Positions 44,329 through 53,942 of a stretch of DNA of 64,000 nucleotides are shown here, piece by piece; positions within the stretch are counted from its first letter, which is position 1, and every line of letters begins with the position of its first letter. Source of the DNA: Rhizobiaceae bacterium (GTDB taxonomy: Bacteria > Pseudomonadota > Alphaproteobacteria > Rhizobiales > Rhizobiaceae); NCBI GenBank assembly GCA_014238155.1, contig JABABQ010000041.1, forward strand, positions 1 to 64,000, in the 5' to 3' direction. A program made the translations under genes and the position numbers. The notes below the pieces were generated by a model that was not told the origin of the DNA, did not search any database, and was given only the letters and a program-made list of their open reading frames with translations.

Positions 44329-45481
44329 TTCTGAACCATCATCATCAAGACCGTATGACGCAGCCGATATCATCGTAATCGGCGCCGGCATTGCCGGTGC
44401 GTCGGTTGCGGCAGAGCTGGCGCAAAAACACGCCGTCATATTGTTGGAGATGGAGCCACAACCCGGTTACCACACGACCGGGCGATCTGCGGCCTTGTTT
44501 GAGCCTAGTTACGGGCCAGCCCCAATACGAGCATTGACCCGCGCTTCAGCCGCATTTTTCCACCGTCCGGACAACGGGTTCAAGACCGAGAAATTATTGT
44601 CCTCACGACATGTGTTGATGATAGCCAGAGACGATCAGTTGGAGGCAATGCTGAACTTGAAAAACGAGGTCTCCCGGAATACGACTTTTCAGGACCTCAG
44701 TGCAAAACAGGTTGCACAGATGAACCCGCTGTTGAAGAAAAACTACGCAACCGCTGGTTTGCTGAACACAGACTCCCATGACATTGATGTAACTGCATTG
44801 CACCAGGGATATTTGCGACGATTTAAAGATTGCGGAGGAGAGTTGCGCACCAATTTCCGGATCGATGACCTGGTGAAACATTCTGGCAAATGGGAAGTGT
44901 CAGCTGTTGGAAAAGTGTTGAAAGCCCCGGTTGTTGTTAACGCATCTGGCGCCTGGGCAGACGAACTTAACAGCCTGGCTGGCCTCCCGGTTGTCGGGCT
45001 GATACCCAAGCGACGCACGATGGTCGTTATCGATTCTCCCGATGGCACCACCACAGCATCACTACCAATGACAATTGACATAGAAGAGCAGTTCTTTTTG
45101 AAACCGGAGGCAGGCCAGTTGCTGTTGTCACCGGCTGATGAAACCCCGTCCCCACCATGTGACGCCCAACCGGAAGAACTCGATATCGCCGTTGGCGTAG
45201 ATCGTATCGAAACCGCCTTCGATTTCCCCATTCGGCGCATTCACTCGAGCTGGGCTGGATTGCGCAGCTTTGTTGCCGACAAGGTACCGGCTGTTGGCTT
45301 TCTGGATGACGATGAAAGCTTCTTTTTGCTGGCTGGCCAGGGTGGTTACGGCATTCAAACCAGCCCTGCCCTGTCTCGCATGGCGGCAGCTTTGATCACC
45401 GGTGTGCAAGTGCCCGGTGACATTGCAGATGAAGGTGTTTCGCCACAGCAACTTTCGCCGAAGCGTCTGATCCCGACTTGA
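44321..45481 (+). CDS. FAD-dependent amine/D-amino acid oxidoreductase (DAO family)
   Basis: A 386-residue DAO-fold flavoprotein with the dinucleotide-binding I-I-V-I-G-A-G-I-A-G-A-S-V-A, T-T-G-R-S-A-A-L and the C-terminal G-Q-G-G-Y-G-I-Q-T. It resembles D-arginine dehydrogenase/sarcosine-oxidase relatives that oxidise amino acids to imino acids. ATG 44321 overlaps the creatininase-like stop. It likely acts on a compound imported or released by neighbouring gene products. Confidence 0.9.
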   Translation: MTDSEPSSSRPYDAADIIVIGAGIAGASVAAELAQKHAVILLEMEPQPGYHTTGRSAALFEPSYGPAPIRALTRASAAFFHRPDNGFKTEKLLSSRHVLMIARDDQLEAMLNLKNEVSRNTTFQDLSAKQVAQMNPLLKKNYATAGLLNTDSHDIDVTALHQGYLRRFKDCGGELRTNFRIDDLVKHSGKWEVSAVGKVLKAPVVVNASGAWADELNSLAGLPVVGLIPKRRTMVVIDSPDGTTTASLPMTIDIEEQFFLKPEAGQLLLSPADETPSPPCDAQPEELDIAVGVDRIETAFDFPIRRIHSSWAGLRSFVADKVPAVGFLDDDESFFLLAGQGGYGIQTSPALSRMAAALITGVQVPGDIADEGVSPQQLSPKRLIPT

Positions 45482-45559
45482 TAAATCAACAGATCCAATA
45501 GGCCATTGACGTTTGAATTCTAATCGGCACAGTTCGAATTGTTGAATGGGGAAGCTTCA

Positions 45560-46714
45560 ATGCTAGACTGCCAACGCCATCTGTTTGCCCTGCCGGACGA
45601 CGTCTGCTTTTTCAACGCAGCCGCATGGAGCCCCCTGCCTCTTTCAGCCGTTGAAGTGGGACAACAGGCAATGCTGACCAAATCAAGCCCCTGGGACATG
45701 GTTGGAGGAGCTGACGAAAAGGAATTTGCCCGGGCTCGCGCGATAGCAGCATCATTGGTCGGTGCAAGTTCTGAAGACATCGCGCTGATTTCGTCGGTTG
45801 GGTATGGCGTGGCAACTGCTGCAAAAATATTGGGTCTGCCAGCCGGAAGTCGGGTTCTGACGCTTGAGAATGATCACTCATCACCGGTTTTGGAGTGGTT
45901 ATCCCGCCCTGGCGGAAGTCAACTGGTCGTGGAGGTGGTCCATCGTGGCGAAAACGGCGACTGGACCAGCGCTGTTCTTGAAGCGCTGGCAGCGTCACGC
46001 AGCACCCCTCCGGCGTTGGTGTCGATATCATCAATTCACTGGTCCGACGGCGGCATGATTGATCTGGAGCGGGTACAGGCGGAACTGAAGAAACAGGACA
46101 TTAAGTTTTTGGTCGACGCTACCCACGGAGTTGGTGTCATTCCAACCGATGTTGCGCAGCTTGATCCCGATTTCCTGATTTTCCCAACCTACAAATGGCT
46201 GCTTGGTCCCTATGGTCGCGCTTTCATGTACGTTGCCAAGCGCCATCAAAACAGCACGCCATTGGAACAAACCGGCTATGCACGCAAGCGAGTCGTTGCC
46301 GAAGACGACCAGCATTTTACCAATCTGGACTATGTCGAGGGCGCACGGCGTTTTGATATGGGCGAACGGGATTTTTTTGTGTCCCTATGCGTTGCCTCTC
46401 ACAGTATGGAACTCATCCAGCAATGGAGGCCAGACCAGATTGGCCAGCGACTGAGAATGCTCACAAATCGCATCGAAAAGGGCCTGAATGATCTCGAAGT
46501 ACCGGTCTCAATGTTAAGTGCGGAATTTAGAGCACCGCATATTCTCAGCTTGAATATTCCGCAGGGCATGCCAGAGGATTTTGAGGGATTACTGAAAAAG
46601 AGGCGCGTTTTTGCCGTTCCACGTCTCGGGCGTTTGAGGATTAGTCCTCACGTTTACAACAATGAAGACGATTGTGATCGTCTGGTTGAAGAACTTGCAG
46701 GTGTTTTAAAGTAA
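45560..46714 (+). CDS. Class V aminotransferase family protein
   Basis: A 384-residue fold-type I PLP enzyme of the class V/isopenicillin N epimerase-like group. It has F-F-N-A-A-A-W-S-P-L at the N-terminus, V-S-I-S-S-I-H-W-S-D-G, the cofactor Asp in V-D-A-T-H-G-V-G and the PLP Lys in F-P-T-Y-K-W-L-L-G-P. ATG 45560 has a GGGGA ribosome-binding site; an in-frame TTG lies at 45539. It follows the FAD oxidoreductase by 78 bp and may complete the same pathway. Confidence 0.9.
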   Translation: MLDCQRHLFALPDDVCFFNAAAWSPLPLSAVEVGQQAMLTKSSPWDMVGGADEKEFARARAIAASLVGASSEDIALISSVGYGVATAAKILGLPAGSRVLTLENDHSSPVLEWLSRPGGSQLVVEVVHRGENGDWTSAVLEALAASRSTPPALVSISSIHWSDGGMIDLERVQAELKKQDIKFLVDATHGVGVIPTDVAQLDPDFLIFPTYKWLLGPYGRAFMYVAKRHQNSTPLEQTGYARKRVVAEDDQHFTNLDYVEGARRFDMGERDFFVSLCVASHSMELIQQWRPDQIGQRLRMLTNRIEKGLNDLEVPVSMLSAEFRAPHILSLNIPQGMPEDFEGLLKKRRVFAVPRLGRLRISPHVYNNEDDCDRLVEELAGVLK

Positions 46715-46849
46715 CTCCCACTCGACATCCGCAATAGCATAATTGAAACTGACGCAGTTTTGACTGCAATTATGTGTGCTGGCAGTTGTTACCCTATGAT
46801 CCAACAGGCTATCATCGACATATCAATTGACAATCTGGAAGGGACAAAA

Positions 46850-47146
46850 ATGAGTCTTTTAGTGGAATATTCCGTAAAAGAGGGAATGGCCAATGCGCAG
46901 ATTGATGCTCTGAAACAGTTTGTCGATGGGCTTAAAGCCATTGCCGATGACGGGTACAATTACACTGCATTCGAAACCGACGACCCGACCCGATTTATCG
47001 CGCTGTTGGAGTTCAACGACGAAGCGGGAAAGAAGCGATTTCTCGATAGCGCGCCGTTCAATGACTATCGTGAAGGGTCAAAAGACAGATTTCCGAATCC
47101 GCCGGGTACGACAACCATTCATCTGGTCGCCTCAACGCGAGATTAG
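46850..47146 (+). CDS. Small dimeric alpha/beta-barrel-like protein
   Basis: A 98-residue protein beginning M-S-L-L-V-E-Y-S-V-K-E-G-M. It has the strand-helix-strand pattern of the dimeric alpha/beta barrel (antibiotic biosynthesis monooxygenase-like) fold, with F-I-A-L-L-E-F-N-D-E-A as the second strand. GGAAGGGA ribosome-binding site; the upstream frame extension lacks one. Function cannot be assigned beyond the fold. Confidence 0.68.
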   Translation: MSLLVEYSVKEGMANAQIDALKQFVDGLKAIADDGYNYTAFETDDPTRFIALLEFNDEAGKKRFLDSAPFNDYREGSKDRFPNPPGTTTIHLVASTRD

Positions 47147-47184
47147 AACTCCCGTTGTTGAACAGTTCCAGGTCTCGGGAATTT

Positions 47185-48219
47185 TCAAACCAATAGCTGA
47201 AAAACCATGCCCGAAATGATGGCCCCGGAAACACCAAGGCCGATATACGCAAAGAAAACCTGACGTTTAACCAATGACCAGACTGCGGCCATAGCCGGGA
47301 TGGAACTAATGGCCCCGGAGACCATAAAGGCCATGGCTGCACCATTGCTCATTCCCTGCTCTATCAGGCCTGCGAGCAGTGGGGGCGCAATATAAGAATT
47401 CAAGTAGGCTGGCATGCCGACCAATGCCGCGATTGCAATGGGAACAATTCCTTCACCACCAACCACACCAGCAATTGCAGACGCCGGCACATATGTTACC
47501 AGCAAGGCTTCCAGCACATAGGCCAGCGCCAGCCATTTGACCAAAAATGCAGCATTGACCATGAACTCGTGTTTAAAAGTGGCCCGGCGTTCTTCGTACT
47601 GCCAGAACTGCCATTCTGGTTTGCCATCGAAAGGATTAGGACCACAGCCGCAACCAGATTGCTCGTACACCCGCAAAGGTTGCGCAAACTGCCCCTGGCC
47701 TTTCAGCAATTTGACCACAAAACCTCCAAACAGCCCCAGAGCTACAGCGGCGACAGCCTTGCCGATGGCAAATGGCCACCCGAGCGCTGCAGCAGTGATC
47801 AGCAGTGTTGGCGGGTCAATCAATGGAGAAGACAGCCAAAACGCCATCACCGCTGATAATGGTGCGCCAAGCGCCAGCAAACCGGCAATGAAAGGAATAA
47901 CTTCGCAAGAACAAAATGGTGCCAGCCCGCCGAACAGAGCTGCGAGCACAATCATCCGATTTTCACGCCCCTGAAAGGCTCGAGCGATTACCGCCTCAGC
48001 GCCAGCTGCCTTCAATCCGGCGATCAACATTACCGCGAACGCAATGTACGGCAGAGTGCTAAGGAAGGCATTGAAGGCAAATGTGACAATGATCCAAAAA
48101 TTATCTGGATCCATAAACGCAACCAGAATTGGCACGAAAACTGTAATAGTCCATGGGGTTGCCAGATATGACTTTGCCGGTTCCCAGAAGCTATTTTGTG
48201 TTTGAGATATATCGCTCAT
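47185..48219 (-). CDS. YraQ/ArsP-type (DUF318) permease
   Basis: A 344-residue polytopic permease of the DUF318/YraQ family, with two repeated membrane bundles each carrying a Pro/Gly-rich signature (P-F-C-S-C-E-V-I-P-F-I-A-G; G-M-P-A-Y-L-N-S-Y-I-A-P-P). A cytoplasmic loop contains S-G-C-G-C-G-P, a likely metal or metalloid site. Relatives export organoarsenicals or heavy metals. It overlaps the ArsR-type regulator gene by 29 bp, so it is its evident target. Confidence 0.88.
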   Translation of the reverse strand: MSDISQTQNSFWEPAKSYLATPWTITVFVPILVAFMDPDNFWIIVTFAFNAFLSTLPYIAFAVMLIAGLKAAGAEAVIARAFQGRENRMIVLAALFGGLAPFCSCEVIPFIAGLLALGAPLSAVMAFWLSSPLIDPPTLLITAAALGWPFAIGKAVAAVALGLFGGFVVKLLKGQGQFAQPLRVYEQSGCGCGPNPFDGKPEWQFWQYEERRATFKHEFMVNAAFLVKWLALAYVLEALLVTYVPASAIAGVVGGEGIVPIAIAALVGMPAYLNSYIAPPLLAGLIEQGMSNGAAMAFMVSGAISSIPAMAAVWSLVKRQVFFAYIGLGVSGAIISGMVFQLLV

Positions 48220-48514
48220 TTTTAAGATCCTCTTCTGAGCAACACTCTTGCAATATGTATTCGGCTAGAGATTGCAGCAGCTCAAAATTTGCCCGATTGA
48301 TAATCGACCGCCCTTGTTTGTCCTGAATAATCAGTTCCGCAGCACTCAGAAATTTTAAGTGATGCGCCAACGTTGAGGCGGGAATGCCCGTTCGCTGCTG
48401 AATGTCACCGACTGCCAGGCCGGCATTCCCTGCACGAACCAATACCTGCAATACTTCCAGTCTTGATGGTGATCCGATGGCCGAGAAACCCTGGGCAGCA
48501 ATTTTCAATTCCAT
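48191..48514 (-). CDS. ArsR-family transcriptional repressor
   Basis: A 107-residue winged-helix ArsR/SmtB protein (I-G-S-P-S-R-L-E-V-L-Q-V-L; I-P-A-S-T-L-A-H-H-L-K-F-L). The canonical E-L-C-V-C-D metal site in the recognition helix is absent. Instead a C-terminal E-C-C-S-E-E-D pair could sense arsenite or a thiophilic metal. It is coupled to the downstream permease gene. A palindrome 19-34 bp upstream may be its operator. Confidence 0.88.
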   Translation of the reverse strand: MELKIAAQGFSAIGSPSRLEVLQVLVRAGNAGLAVGDIQQRTGIPASTLAHHLKFLSAAELIIQDKQGRSIINRANFELLQSLAEYILQECCSEEDLKNERYISNTK

Positions 48515-48532
48515 GGGATGTCCTTTATTTCT

Positions 48533-48548
48533 ATAAAACTAGTTATAT
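48533..48548. promoter_or_regulatory. Candidate ArsR operator
   Basis: ATAAAACTAGTTATAT is an inverted repeat with 14 of 16 positions symmetric (ATA-AACTAGTT-TAT), just upstream of the arsR-type start. Position and symmetry fit autoregulation. Confidence 0.45.
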
Positions 48549-48723
48549 CGAAGTAATGTGAATTTCAAGTGTTTTTTGAAAAAATATCCGGCGACCCGCT
48601 GATTTCCCTTGGGCAGGCGGCAAAAATCACAAAAAAACTCCAAATCAATGTCGATTTCGTCAGTTGAAATTCGTCTGGTTAGTACAAGGGTATGGTACCT
48701 TTGCGAAAAGAAGGAAATTCAAC

Positions 48724-49074
48724 ATGCAGTATATGTGTCTCATCTATTCTACCGAAGGTGTCGGTCCACAACCTGGCACCCCCGAATTTGGTGCCTTCAT
48801 GCAGGGCTATGCGGATTTTGGCCAGACCGTTCAAAAGGCCGGTAAATTCGTCGCTGGCGATGCCTTGCAACCGGTCAGCACAGCAACCAGCGTCGCAGTT
48901 CGCGACGGCAATGCGGAAACGACCGACGGCCCCTTTGCCGAAACCAAAGAACAGTTGGGTGGCTATTACATCCTCGACTGTGAAGACCTTGACGAAGCTA
49001 TCAAATATGCAGCGATGATACCGTCGGCTGCCCATGGGCGCATTGAAGTCCGCCCAGTGATGATCTTCGACTAA
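48724..49074 (+). CDS. YCII/DGPF-domain protein
   Basis: A 116-residue YCII-related protein starting M-Q-Y-M-C-L-I-Y, with the family-naming T-D-G-P-F-A-E-T-K-E-Q-L-G-G-Y and a C-terminal H-G-R-I-E-V-R-P-V. AAGGAA ribosome-binding site. It lies 15 bp ahead of an ECF42-type sigma factor, the standard pairing for this sigma group. DGPF proteins are the usual regulon members of ECF42 factors. Confidence 0.92.
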   Translation: MQYMCLIYSTEGVGPQPGTPEFGAFMQGYADFGQTVQKAGKFVAGDALQPVSTATSVAVRDGNAETTDGPFAETKEQLGGYYILDCEDLDEAIKYAAMIPSAAHGRIEVRPVMIFD

Positions 49075-49089
49075 AAACCGAACCTGATA

Positions 49090-50373
49090 ATGCTGCCCCT
49101 CTCCACGCCAAAACAAATCGTTGAAAGAACGGTCCGCGAGGAATGGGGGCGCATTCTGGCGTCCTTGGTTAAGTCCATTGGTGATTTCCAACTCGCAGAG
49201 GATTGCCTTCAGGAAGCGCTGACGGTGGCCCTCGACAATTGGAACAAGCATGGCCTGCCGAAGTCTCCGGCGGCCTGGTTGCTGACGACCGCGAGACGCA
49301 AGGCTATTGATCGCTTGCGTCGCGACAAGAATTTTTCCGGCAAGCAAACTGAAATCGCCTATCTCATGGATTTGGAGAACATGGCAAAAGGAGGTGGTGA
49401 CCTTTCAGCAACCGCAGATGAAACCGAGATACCTGACAAGCGTCTGGAGATGATTTTTACCTGCTGTCACCCGGCACTGGAACAGAAAACCCGCATCGCT
49501 TTGACCCTGCGGACATTGGGTGGGCTCACCACCGAAGAAATAGCTGCAGCTTTTCTCGACAAGCCTCAGGCAATGGCCCAACGGCTGGTACGGGCAAAAA
49601 ATAAAATCAAACTGGCTGGCATTCCCTATGAAATACCCGACCTGGAAGTTTTGCCGGAACGAATTTCATCTGTTCTCAGTGTGATCTATCTGATATTCAA
49701 CGAAGGGTATTCTGCATCGTCCGGAGATAGTCCGGTGCGATCGGATTTGTGTGACGAAGCCATCAGGCTTGCACGCATTATCACCCAATTACTGCCAGAT
49801 GAGACCGAAGTAACTGGTCTTCTGGCACTTATGTTGTTGCACGATTCAAGGCGATTGACCCGCACCGATGGGAACGGTGCATTGATTGCGCTGCAACACC
49901 AAAATCGGCGCCGCTGGGACCGTGGCAAGATCAACCAAGGGGTGCGTCTGTTGCACGAGGTCCTGCCACGGCAACTTCTGGGCCCATACCAATTACAAGC
50001 CGCCATCAGTGCAGTTCATGCGCAGAGTTCAAATTGGGAAGCAACTGACTGGCCTCAGGTTCAAGCCCTCTATGCTCTTCTCTATCAAATGACACCAACA
50101 CCGGTTGTAAGGTTGAATCAGGCGCTGGCACTATCTTATGCAAACTCGCCAGAAGAAGGATTGCGCATGCTGGAGGAAGCGGCAAAGGGTGGGGCCCTGG
50201 AAAATTATCAACCGTTTCATGCGGCAAAAGCAGACCTGCTTTCCCGCAGCGGGCAGTTTGAAGATGCCGGGAACAGTTATCGCAGAGCCATTGAACTATC
50301 GGACAATCTTTCCGAACGCCGATTCCTTGAGCAAAAGCTAAACGATCTTTCAGGTTCGTCATTAGCCAGTTGA
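49090..50373 (+). CDS. ECF42-type RNA polymerase sigma factor
   Basis: A 427-residue sigma factor: region 2 (V-R-E-E-W-G-R-I-L-A-S-L; D-C-L-Q-E-A-L; R-R-K-A-I-D-R-L-R-R), region 4 (T-C-C-H-P-A-L; L-T-L-R-T-L-G-G-L-T-T-E-E-I-A) and a C-terminal TPR-like extension of about 220 residues. This extension, the T-C-C-H motif and the DGPF neighbour define ECF42, which lacks a classical anti-sigma factor. The last 12 bp overlap the convergent sitD gene. Confidence 0.93.
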   Translation: MLPLSTPKQIVERTVREEWGRILASLVKSIGDFQLAEDCLQEALTVALDNWNKHGLPKSPAAWLLTTARRKAIDRLRRDKNFSGKQTEIAYLMDLENMAKGGGDLSATADETEIPDKRLEMIFTCCHPALEQKTRIALTLRTLGGLTTEEIAAAFLDKPQAMAQRLVRAKNKIKLAGIPYEIPDLEVLPERISSVLSVIYLIFNEGYSASSGDSPVRSDLCDEAIRLARIITQLLPDETEVTGLLALMLLHDSRRLTRTDGNGALIALQHQNRRRWDRGKINQGVRLLHEVLPRQLLGPYQLQAAISAVHAQSSNWEATDWPQVQALYALLYQMTPTPVVRLNQALALSYANSPEEGLRMLEEAAKGGALENYQPFHAAKADLLSRSGQFEDAGNSYRRAIELSDNLSERRFLEQKLNDLSGSSLAS

Positions 50374-51204
50374 TGCTGACTGTCGTTTAGTGCGTTGAAC
50401 GGCCGCAGCAAATGCAAAGATAAAAATGATCGTCATCAGCAAGACGATTGTTGGTGCCGGTGCACTGTCGAGAAAAAAGCTGCCATACACTCCAAATACC
50501 GAACTCACAGCAGCCACAGCAACCGCAATCAACAACATAGATTCAAACCGCTTGGTCATTAAAAAGGCAATCGCACCCGGCGCAATCAGCAGAGCAATCG
50601 TCAATATGATACCGACTGCCGACAGCGCCGACACAATCGTCAAAGACAGCATGCTGAGCAGGCCGTAATGGATGATCCGCACCGGCAAACCTGCGACTTT
50701 GGCCTGCACCGGATCGAAGGAATGCAGCAAAAGATCCCGCCACTTGAACAACACGACCAGGAAAACCGATAGAGCAATTGTTCCGGTCGTGACAATATCT
50801 GACACGCCAACACCCAGCATATTGCCAAACAAAATATGATCCAGATGGACGTCACTTTGAATTTTCGTATACATCACAATGCCAAGACCAAACATGCCAG
50901 AGAACACGACGCCCATGACTGTGTCCTGTTTGACCCGGCTATTTTCGTTGAGATAACCGGTCAGCAAGGCGCAAATCATACCCGCAACAAATGCACCTAA
51001 GATCAGCGGGATATTGATGATATAGGCAACCACCACCCCCGGCAGGACGGCGTGGCTGACGGCATCGCCCATAAGCGACCAACCTTTTAAAACCAGATAA
51101 CACGATAAAAGGGCGCAGGGCACGGCAATGATCAGCGAGATTATCAGCGCATTGACCATGAACGAGAACTGAAAGGGCAACAGCAATTCTTCCAACAATA
51201 TCAT
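50362..51204 (-). CDS. sitD: Metal ABC transporter permease (SitD/MntD-like)
   Basis: A 280-residue ABC-3 family permease with eight or so membrane helices, the conserved L-M-G-D-A-V-S-H-A-V-L-P-G-V near the N-terminus and P-G-A-I-A-F-L-M-T in the second half. It is paralogous to the preceding permease; together they form the channel for Mn, Fe or Zn. It is ATGA-coupled to sitC. Confidence 0.9.
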   Translation of the reverse strand: MILLEELLLPFQFSFMVNALIISLIIAVPCALLSCYLVLKGWSLMGDAVSHAVLPGVVVAYIINIPLILGAFVAGMICALLTGYLNENSRVKQDTVMGVVFSGMFGLGIVMYTKIQSDVHLDHILFGNMLGVGVSDIVTTGTIALSVFLVVLFKWRDLLLHSFDPVQAKVAGLPVRIIHYGLLSMLSLTIVSALSAVGIILTIALLIAPGAIAFLMTKRFESMLLIAVAVAAVSSVFGVYGSFFLDSAPAPTIVLLMTIIFIFAFAAAVQRTKRQSASTG

Positions 51205-52088
51205 GCCTGCATTCCTGTGGAGCGATCGATTTTGCTGACCATCAAGGCTTCGGCTGCACGACGCTTGGCGGCAAGAATTCCGTGTTTTGGAGCCACAACG
51301 AAGGCGATCAGGAACAATAGGGTCTGAAAACAGACAATTATTCCACCAGTCGCTCCATCGAGAAAATAGCTTCCATATGCACCAACAAAACTCGTCACTA
51401 CGCCGATGGCCACACTGATCATCAGCAATCGCGGAAACCGATCAGTCAGCAGATAAGCAGTTGCTCCTGGTGTGACGACCATGGCAATCACCAAAAACGC
51501 ACCCACAGTTTGCAAAGCTGCTACTGTGCAGGCGGACAGTAAGGTGAAAAAAACCACTTTCAGCCGCCCCGGATTCAATCCTATCGACCGCGCGTGATTT
51601 TCGTCAAAAAAGACAACCAGCAGATCTTTCCATTTCAAAAGCAGCACAGTAAGCGACACCACGCTGATGATAACCAGCTGAAATGTATCTTCCGGCGTTA
51701 TCGCCAAGATGTTGCCCAATGTGATCGTCTGTATGTTCACCGAGGTTGGCGAGAGTGAGATCATGAACAGGCCGAGACCAAAGAAAGAAGTGAAAATCAG
51801 CCCAATTATCGCATCTTCTTTAAGACCCGAACGCTGGTTGAGGAACAACATGGCACCTGCCGCCAAACCACCTGACAAAAACGCCCCAAGTGCAAATGGA
51901 AGACCCAGCATGTAGGCACCGGCCACCCCTGGAACGATGGAGTGGCTCAATGCATCACCGATCAACGACCAGCCTTTCAACATGAGATAAACCGACAGGA
52001 AGGCGCATACACCGCCCACCAACGCACTCACCCACATGGCGTTGACCATGTAGGAATAGTTGAAGGGCTGCAGCAGAAGGTCCATCAC
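51201..52088 (-). CDS. sitC: Metal ABC transporter permease (SitC/MntC-like)
   Basis: A 295-residue ABC-3 permease. It contains [16 protein letters not shown] and [10 protein letters not shown]. It can start at GTG 52088, overlapping the ATPase stop, or ATG 52085. The tail (K-R-R-A-A-E-A) is cytoplasmic. Pairs with SitD. Confidence 0.9.
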   Translation of the reverse strand: MMDLLLQPFNYSYMVNAMWVSALVGGVCAFLSVYLMLKGWSLIGDALSHSIVPGVAGAYMLGLPFALGAFLSGGLAAGAMLFLNQRSGLKEDAIIGLIFTSFFGLGLFMISLSPTSVNIQTITLGNILAITPEDTFQLVIISVVSLTVLLLKWKDLLVVFFDENHARSIGLNPGRLKVVFFTLLSACTVAALQTVGAFLVIAMVVTPGATAYLLTDRFPRLLMISVAIGVVTSFVGAYGSYFLDGATGGIIVCFQTLLFLIAFVVAPKHGILAAKRRAAEALMVSKIDRSTGMQA

Positions 52089-52954
52089 GGTGTCGGACCC
52101 GTTTTATCATCATAAACAACAAAAGGACGCTCATCATCGGTGATCACCGTGACCTGACGATCATCTTCATCGTCGTGCAAGTCGGTACCGCCCAGAACAA
52201 AGTGACGCAGAACGCCACTAAATGTGCGTTCTAAATTGTCTTGAGTGAAAACTTCGCTGGTCAAACCATAGTCCAGGACAGTTTGTTTGATCAGAACGGT
52301 TCGGTCACAAAATTCAGGAACACTGCCAAGATTGTGAGTGGCAACCAACAATACCCGCCCGTCTTCGCGCATCTGACGCAACAGGGAGACTATCGCTTCT
52401 TCTGACTTCACATCGACGCCGGTGAAGGGTTCATCAAGCAGAACGACCTGCCCATCCTGCGCCAGCGCGCGGGCCAGAAATACCCGCTTTTTTTGACCAC
52501 CGGAAAGTTCGCCGATCTGGCGTTTTCTAAAGTCCGCCATGCCGACCCGGTCAAGAGCTTCAGCCACTGACTTGCGATCAACATCCCGGGCCATGCGCAT
52601 GAAGTTCATATGGCCGTAGCGCCCCATCATCACGACATCTTCGACGAGAACCGGAAAGCTCCAGTCTACTTCTTCGGCCTGAGGAACATACGATACCACA
52701 TTGTTTTTTAATGCGGTCTCAACCGACTGTCCCAGGATCGAGATCGTCCCCCGCGCCGCCGGGACAAAACCCATAATTGACTTGAACAGTGTGGATTTGC
52801 CCGACCCGTTTACGCCAACAAGCCCGGCGATGGTTCCAGTAGGAATTTCAAAACTTGCGTCATGCAAAGCTGTATGACCATTGCGGTAGGTTACCGTGAG
52901 GTCCCTAACTTCAATGCCTTTGACTGCGCCAGAAATTGTCGAACCATTTTTCAT
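52085..52954 (-). CDS. sitB: Metal ABC transporter ATP-binding protein (SitB/MntB-like)
   Basis: A 289-residue ABC ATPase of the zinc/manganese group: Walker [19 protein letters not shown], signature L-S-G-G-Q-K-K-R, Walker [10 protein letters not shown] and switch V-A-T-H-N. A C-terminal acidic/His stretch (L-H-D-D-E-D-D-R) follows. ATGA overlap with the binding-protein gene. Confidence 0.92.
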   Translation of the reverse strand: MKNGSTISGAVKGIEVRDLTVTYRNGHTALHDASFEIPTGTIAGLVGVNGSGKSTLFKSIMGFVPAARGTISILGQSVETALKNNVVSYVPQAEEVDWSFPVLVEDVVMMGRYGHMNFMRMARDVDRKSVAEALDRVGMADFRKRQIGELSGGQKKRVFLARALAQDGQVVLLDEPFTGVDVKSEEAIVSLLRQMREDGRVLLVATHNLGSVPEFCDRTVLIKQTVLDYGLTSEVFTQDNLERTFSGVLRHFVLGGTDLHDDEDDRQVTVITDDERPFVVYDDKTGPTP

Positions 52955-53859
52955 CGCGAATTTGTCAAACCTTCAGCAATCGTATTTGCGGTTTTTTGCA
53001 GCAGCGAAATATAGTCTGGCACTTCTCCGTCGGGTCCGCTGAGGGAATCCACATAGAGCACACCGCCGTACCGAGCACCGGTTTCACGCGCCACTTGTTT
53101 GGCTGGATTTGCCGGCACCGTACTCTCAGAAAACACGACGGAAATTTCATTTTCGCGAACCACATCGATCACTTTTCGCACCTGTTGCGGTGTACCTTGC
53201 TGATCAGCATTGATTGGCCACAGATACAGTTCCTTCATGTTGAAATCGCGAGCCAGATAACTAAATGCGCCTTCGCTGGTCACCAACCAGCGCTTGTTGG
53301 CCGGGATCGCCATAATCTTTTCGCGCAACGGAGCCACCGCATCGGTCAACTGCTTTTTATAGTTGTCGGCGTTGGTCGCATACACCGATGCATTGTCGGG
53401 GTCATGCTTGGACAGCGCATCACGAATATTGTCGACATAGATCTTCGCCGAATTCAGTGACATCCAGGCATGGGGATTTGGTTTGCCAGTATAAGGTCCC
53501 GCAGCTATGCCCATCGGCTCCACTCCATCGCTCAATGTAACACTGGGGACATCGCTCAAATTGCGAAAAAACTGCTCAAACCACAGTTCAAGTCCCAGTC
53601 CGTTCCACAGAATCAGATTTGCCCCCTGAGCTCGAAGAATATCCCGCGGAGTCGGTTGATAACCGTGAATTTCAGCTCCCGGCTTGGTGATGGATTCCAC
53701 AATTGCTGCATCTCCCGCCACGTTGCGGGCCATGTCGGCAATCACCGTAAATGTCGTGACAGCTTTAAATTTCTGCTGCGCTTGGGATGCAACAGAACTT
53801 CCCCACACAACGATCAACATTAGGGAAAAAGAACAGATGGTCTTCGATATCGGCGTCAT
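52951..53859 (-). CDS. sitA: Metal ABC transporter substrate-binding protein (SitA/MntA-like)
   Basis: A 302-residue cluster A-I binding protein (TroA/PsaA fold). A signal peptide ending A-S-Q-A-Q precedes the metal-ligand His regions [10 protein letters not shown] and N-P-H-A-W-M-S, with later acidic ligands in V-V-F-S-E-S. ATG 53859 is preferred to the in-frame 53913, because the latter lies inside the upstream palindromes. Family and operon indicate Mn/Fe (possibly Zn) uptake. Confidence 0.92.
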   Translation of the reverse strand: MTPISKTICSFSLMLIVVWGSSVASQAQQKFKAVTTFTVIADMARNVAGDAAIVESITKPGAEIHGYQPTPRDILRAQGANLILWNGLGLELWFEQFFRNLSDVPSVTLSDGVEPMGIAAGPYTGKPNPHAWMSLNSAKIYVDNIRDALSKHDPDNASVYATNADNYKKQLTDAVAPLREKIMAIPANKRWLVTSEGAFSYLARDFNMKELYLWPINADQQGTPQQVRKVIDVVRENEISVVFSESTVPANPAKQVARETGARYGGVLYVDSLSGPDGEVPDYISLLQKTANTIAEGLTNSR

Positions 53860-53897
53860 TTTGTACTCTGATAACAGGCTTTTCTGGAACTGGTTTA

Positions 53898-53912
53898 TGC
53901 GAATCATTCGCA
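53898..53912. promoter_or_regulatory. Fur/Mur-type palindrome upstream of sitA (site 1)
   Basis: TGCGAAT-C-ATTCGCA is a perfect 7-1-7 palindrome with the AAT-N-ATT core of Fur-family boxes, about 40-55 bp upstream of the sitA start. Mn- or Fe-dependent repression is the expected effect. Confidence 0.75.
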
Positions 53913-53925
53913 ACAGTCAATAATT

Positions 53926-53942
53926 TTGCGAATGATTCGCAA
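53926..53942. promoter_or_regulatory. Fur/Mur-type palindrome upstream of sitA (site 2)
   Basis: TTGCGAAT-G-ATTCGCAA is a perfect 8-1-8 palindrome, the same motif as site 1, with centres 29 bp apart. Paired sites imply tight metal-dependent control. Confidence 0.78.
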
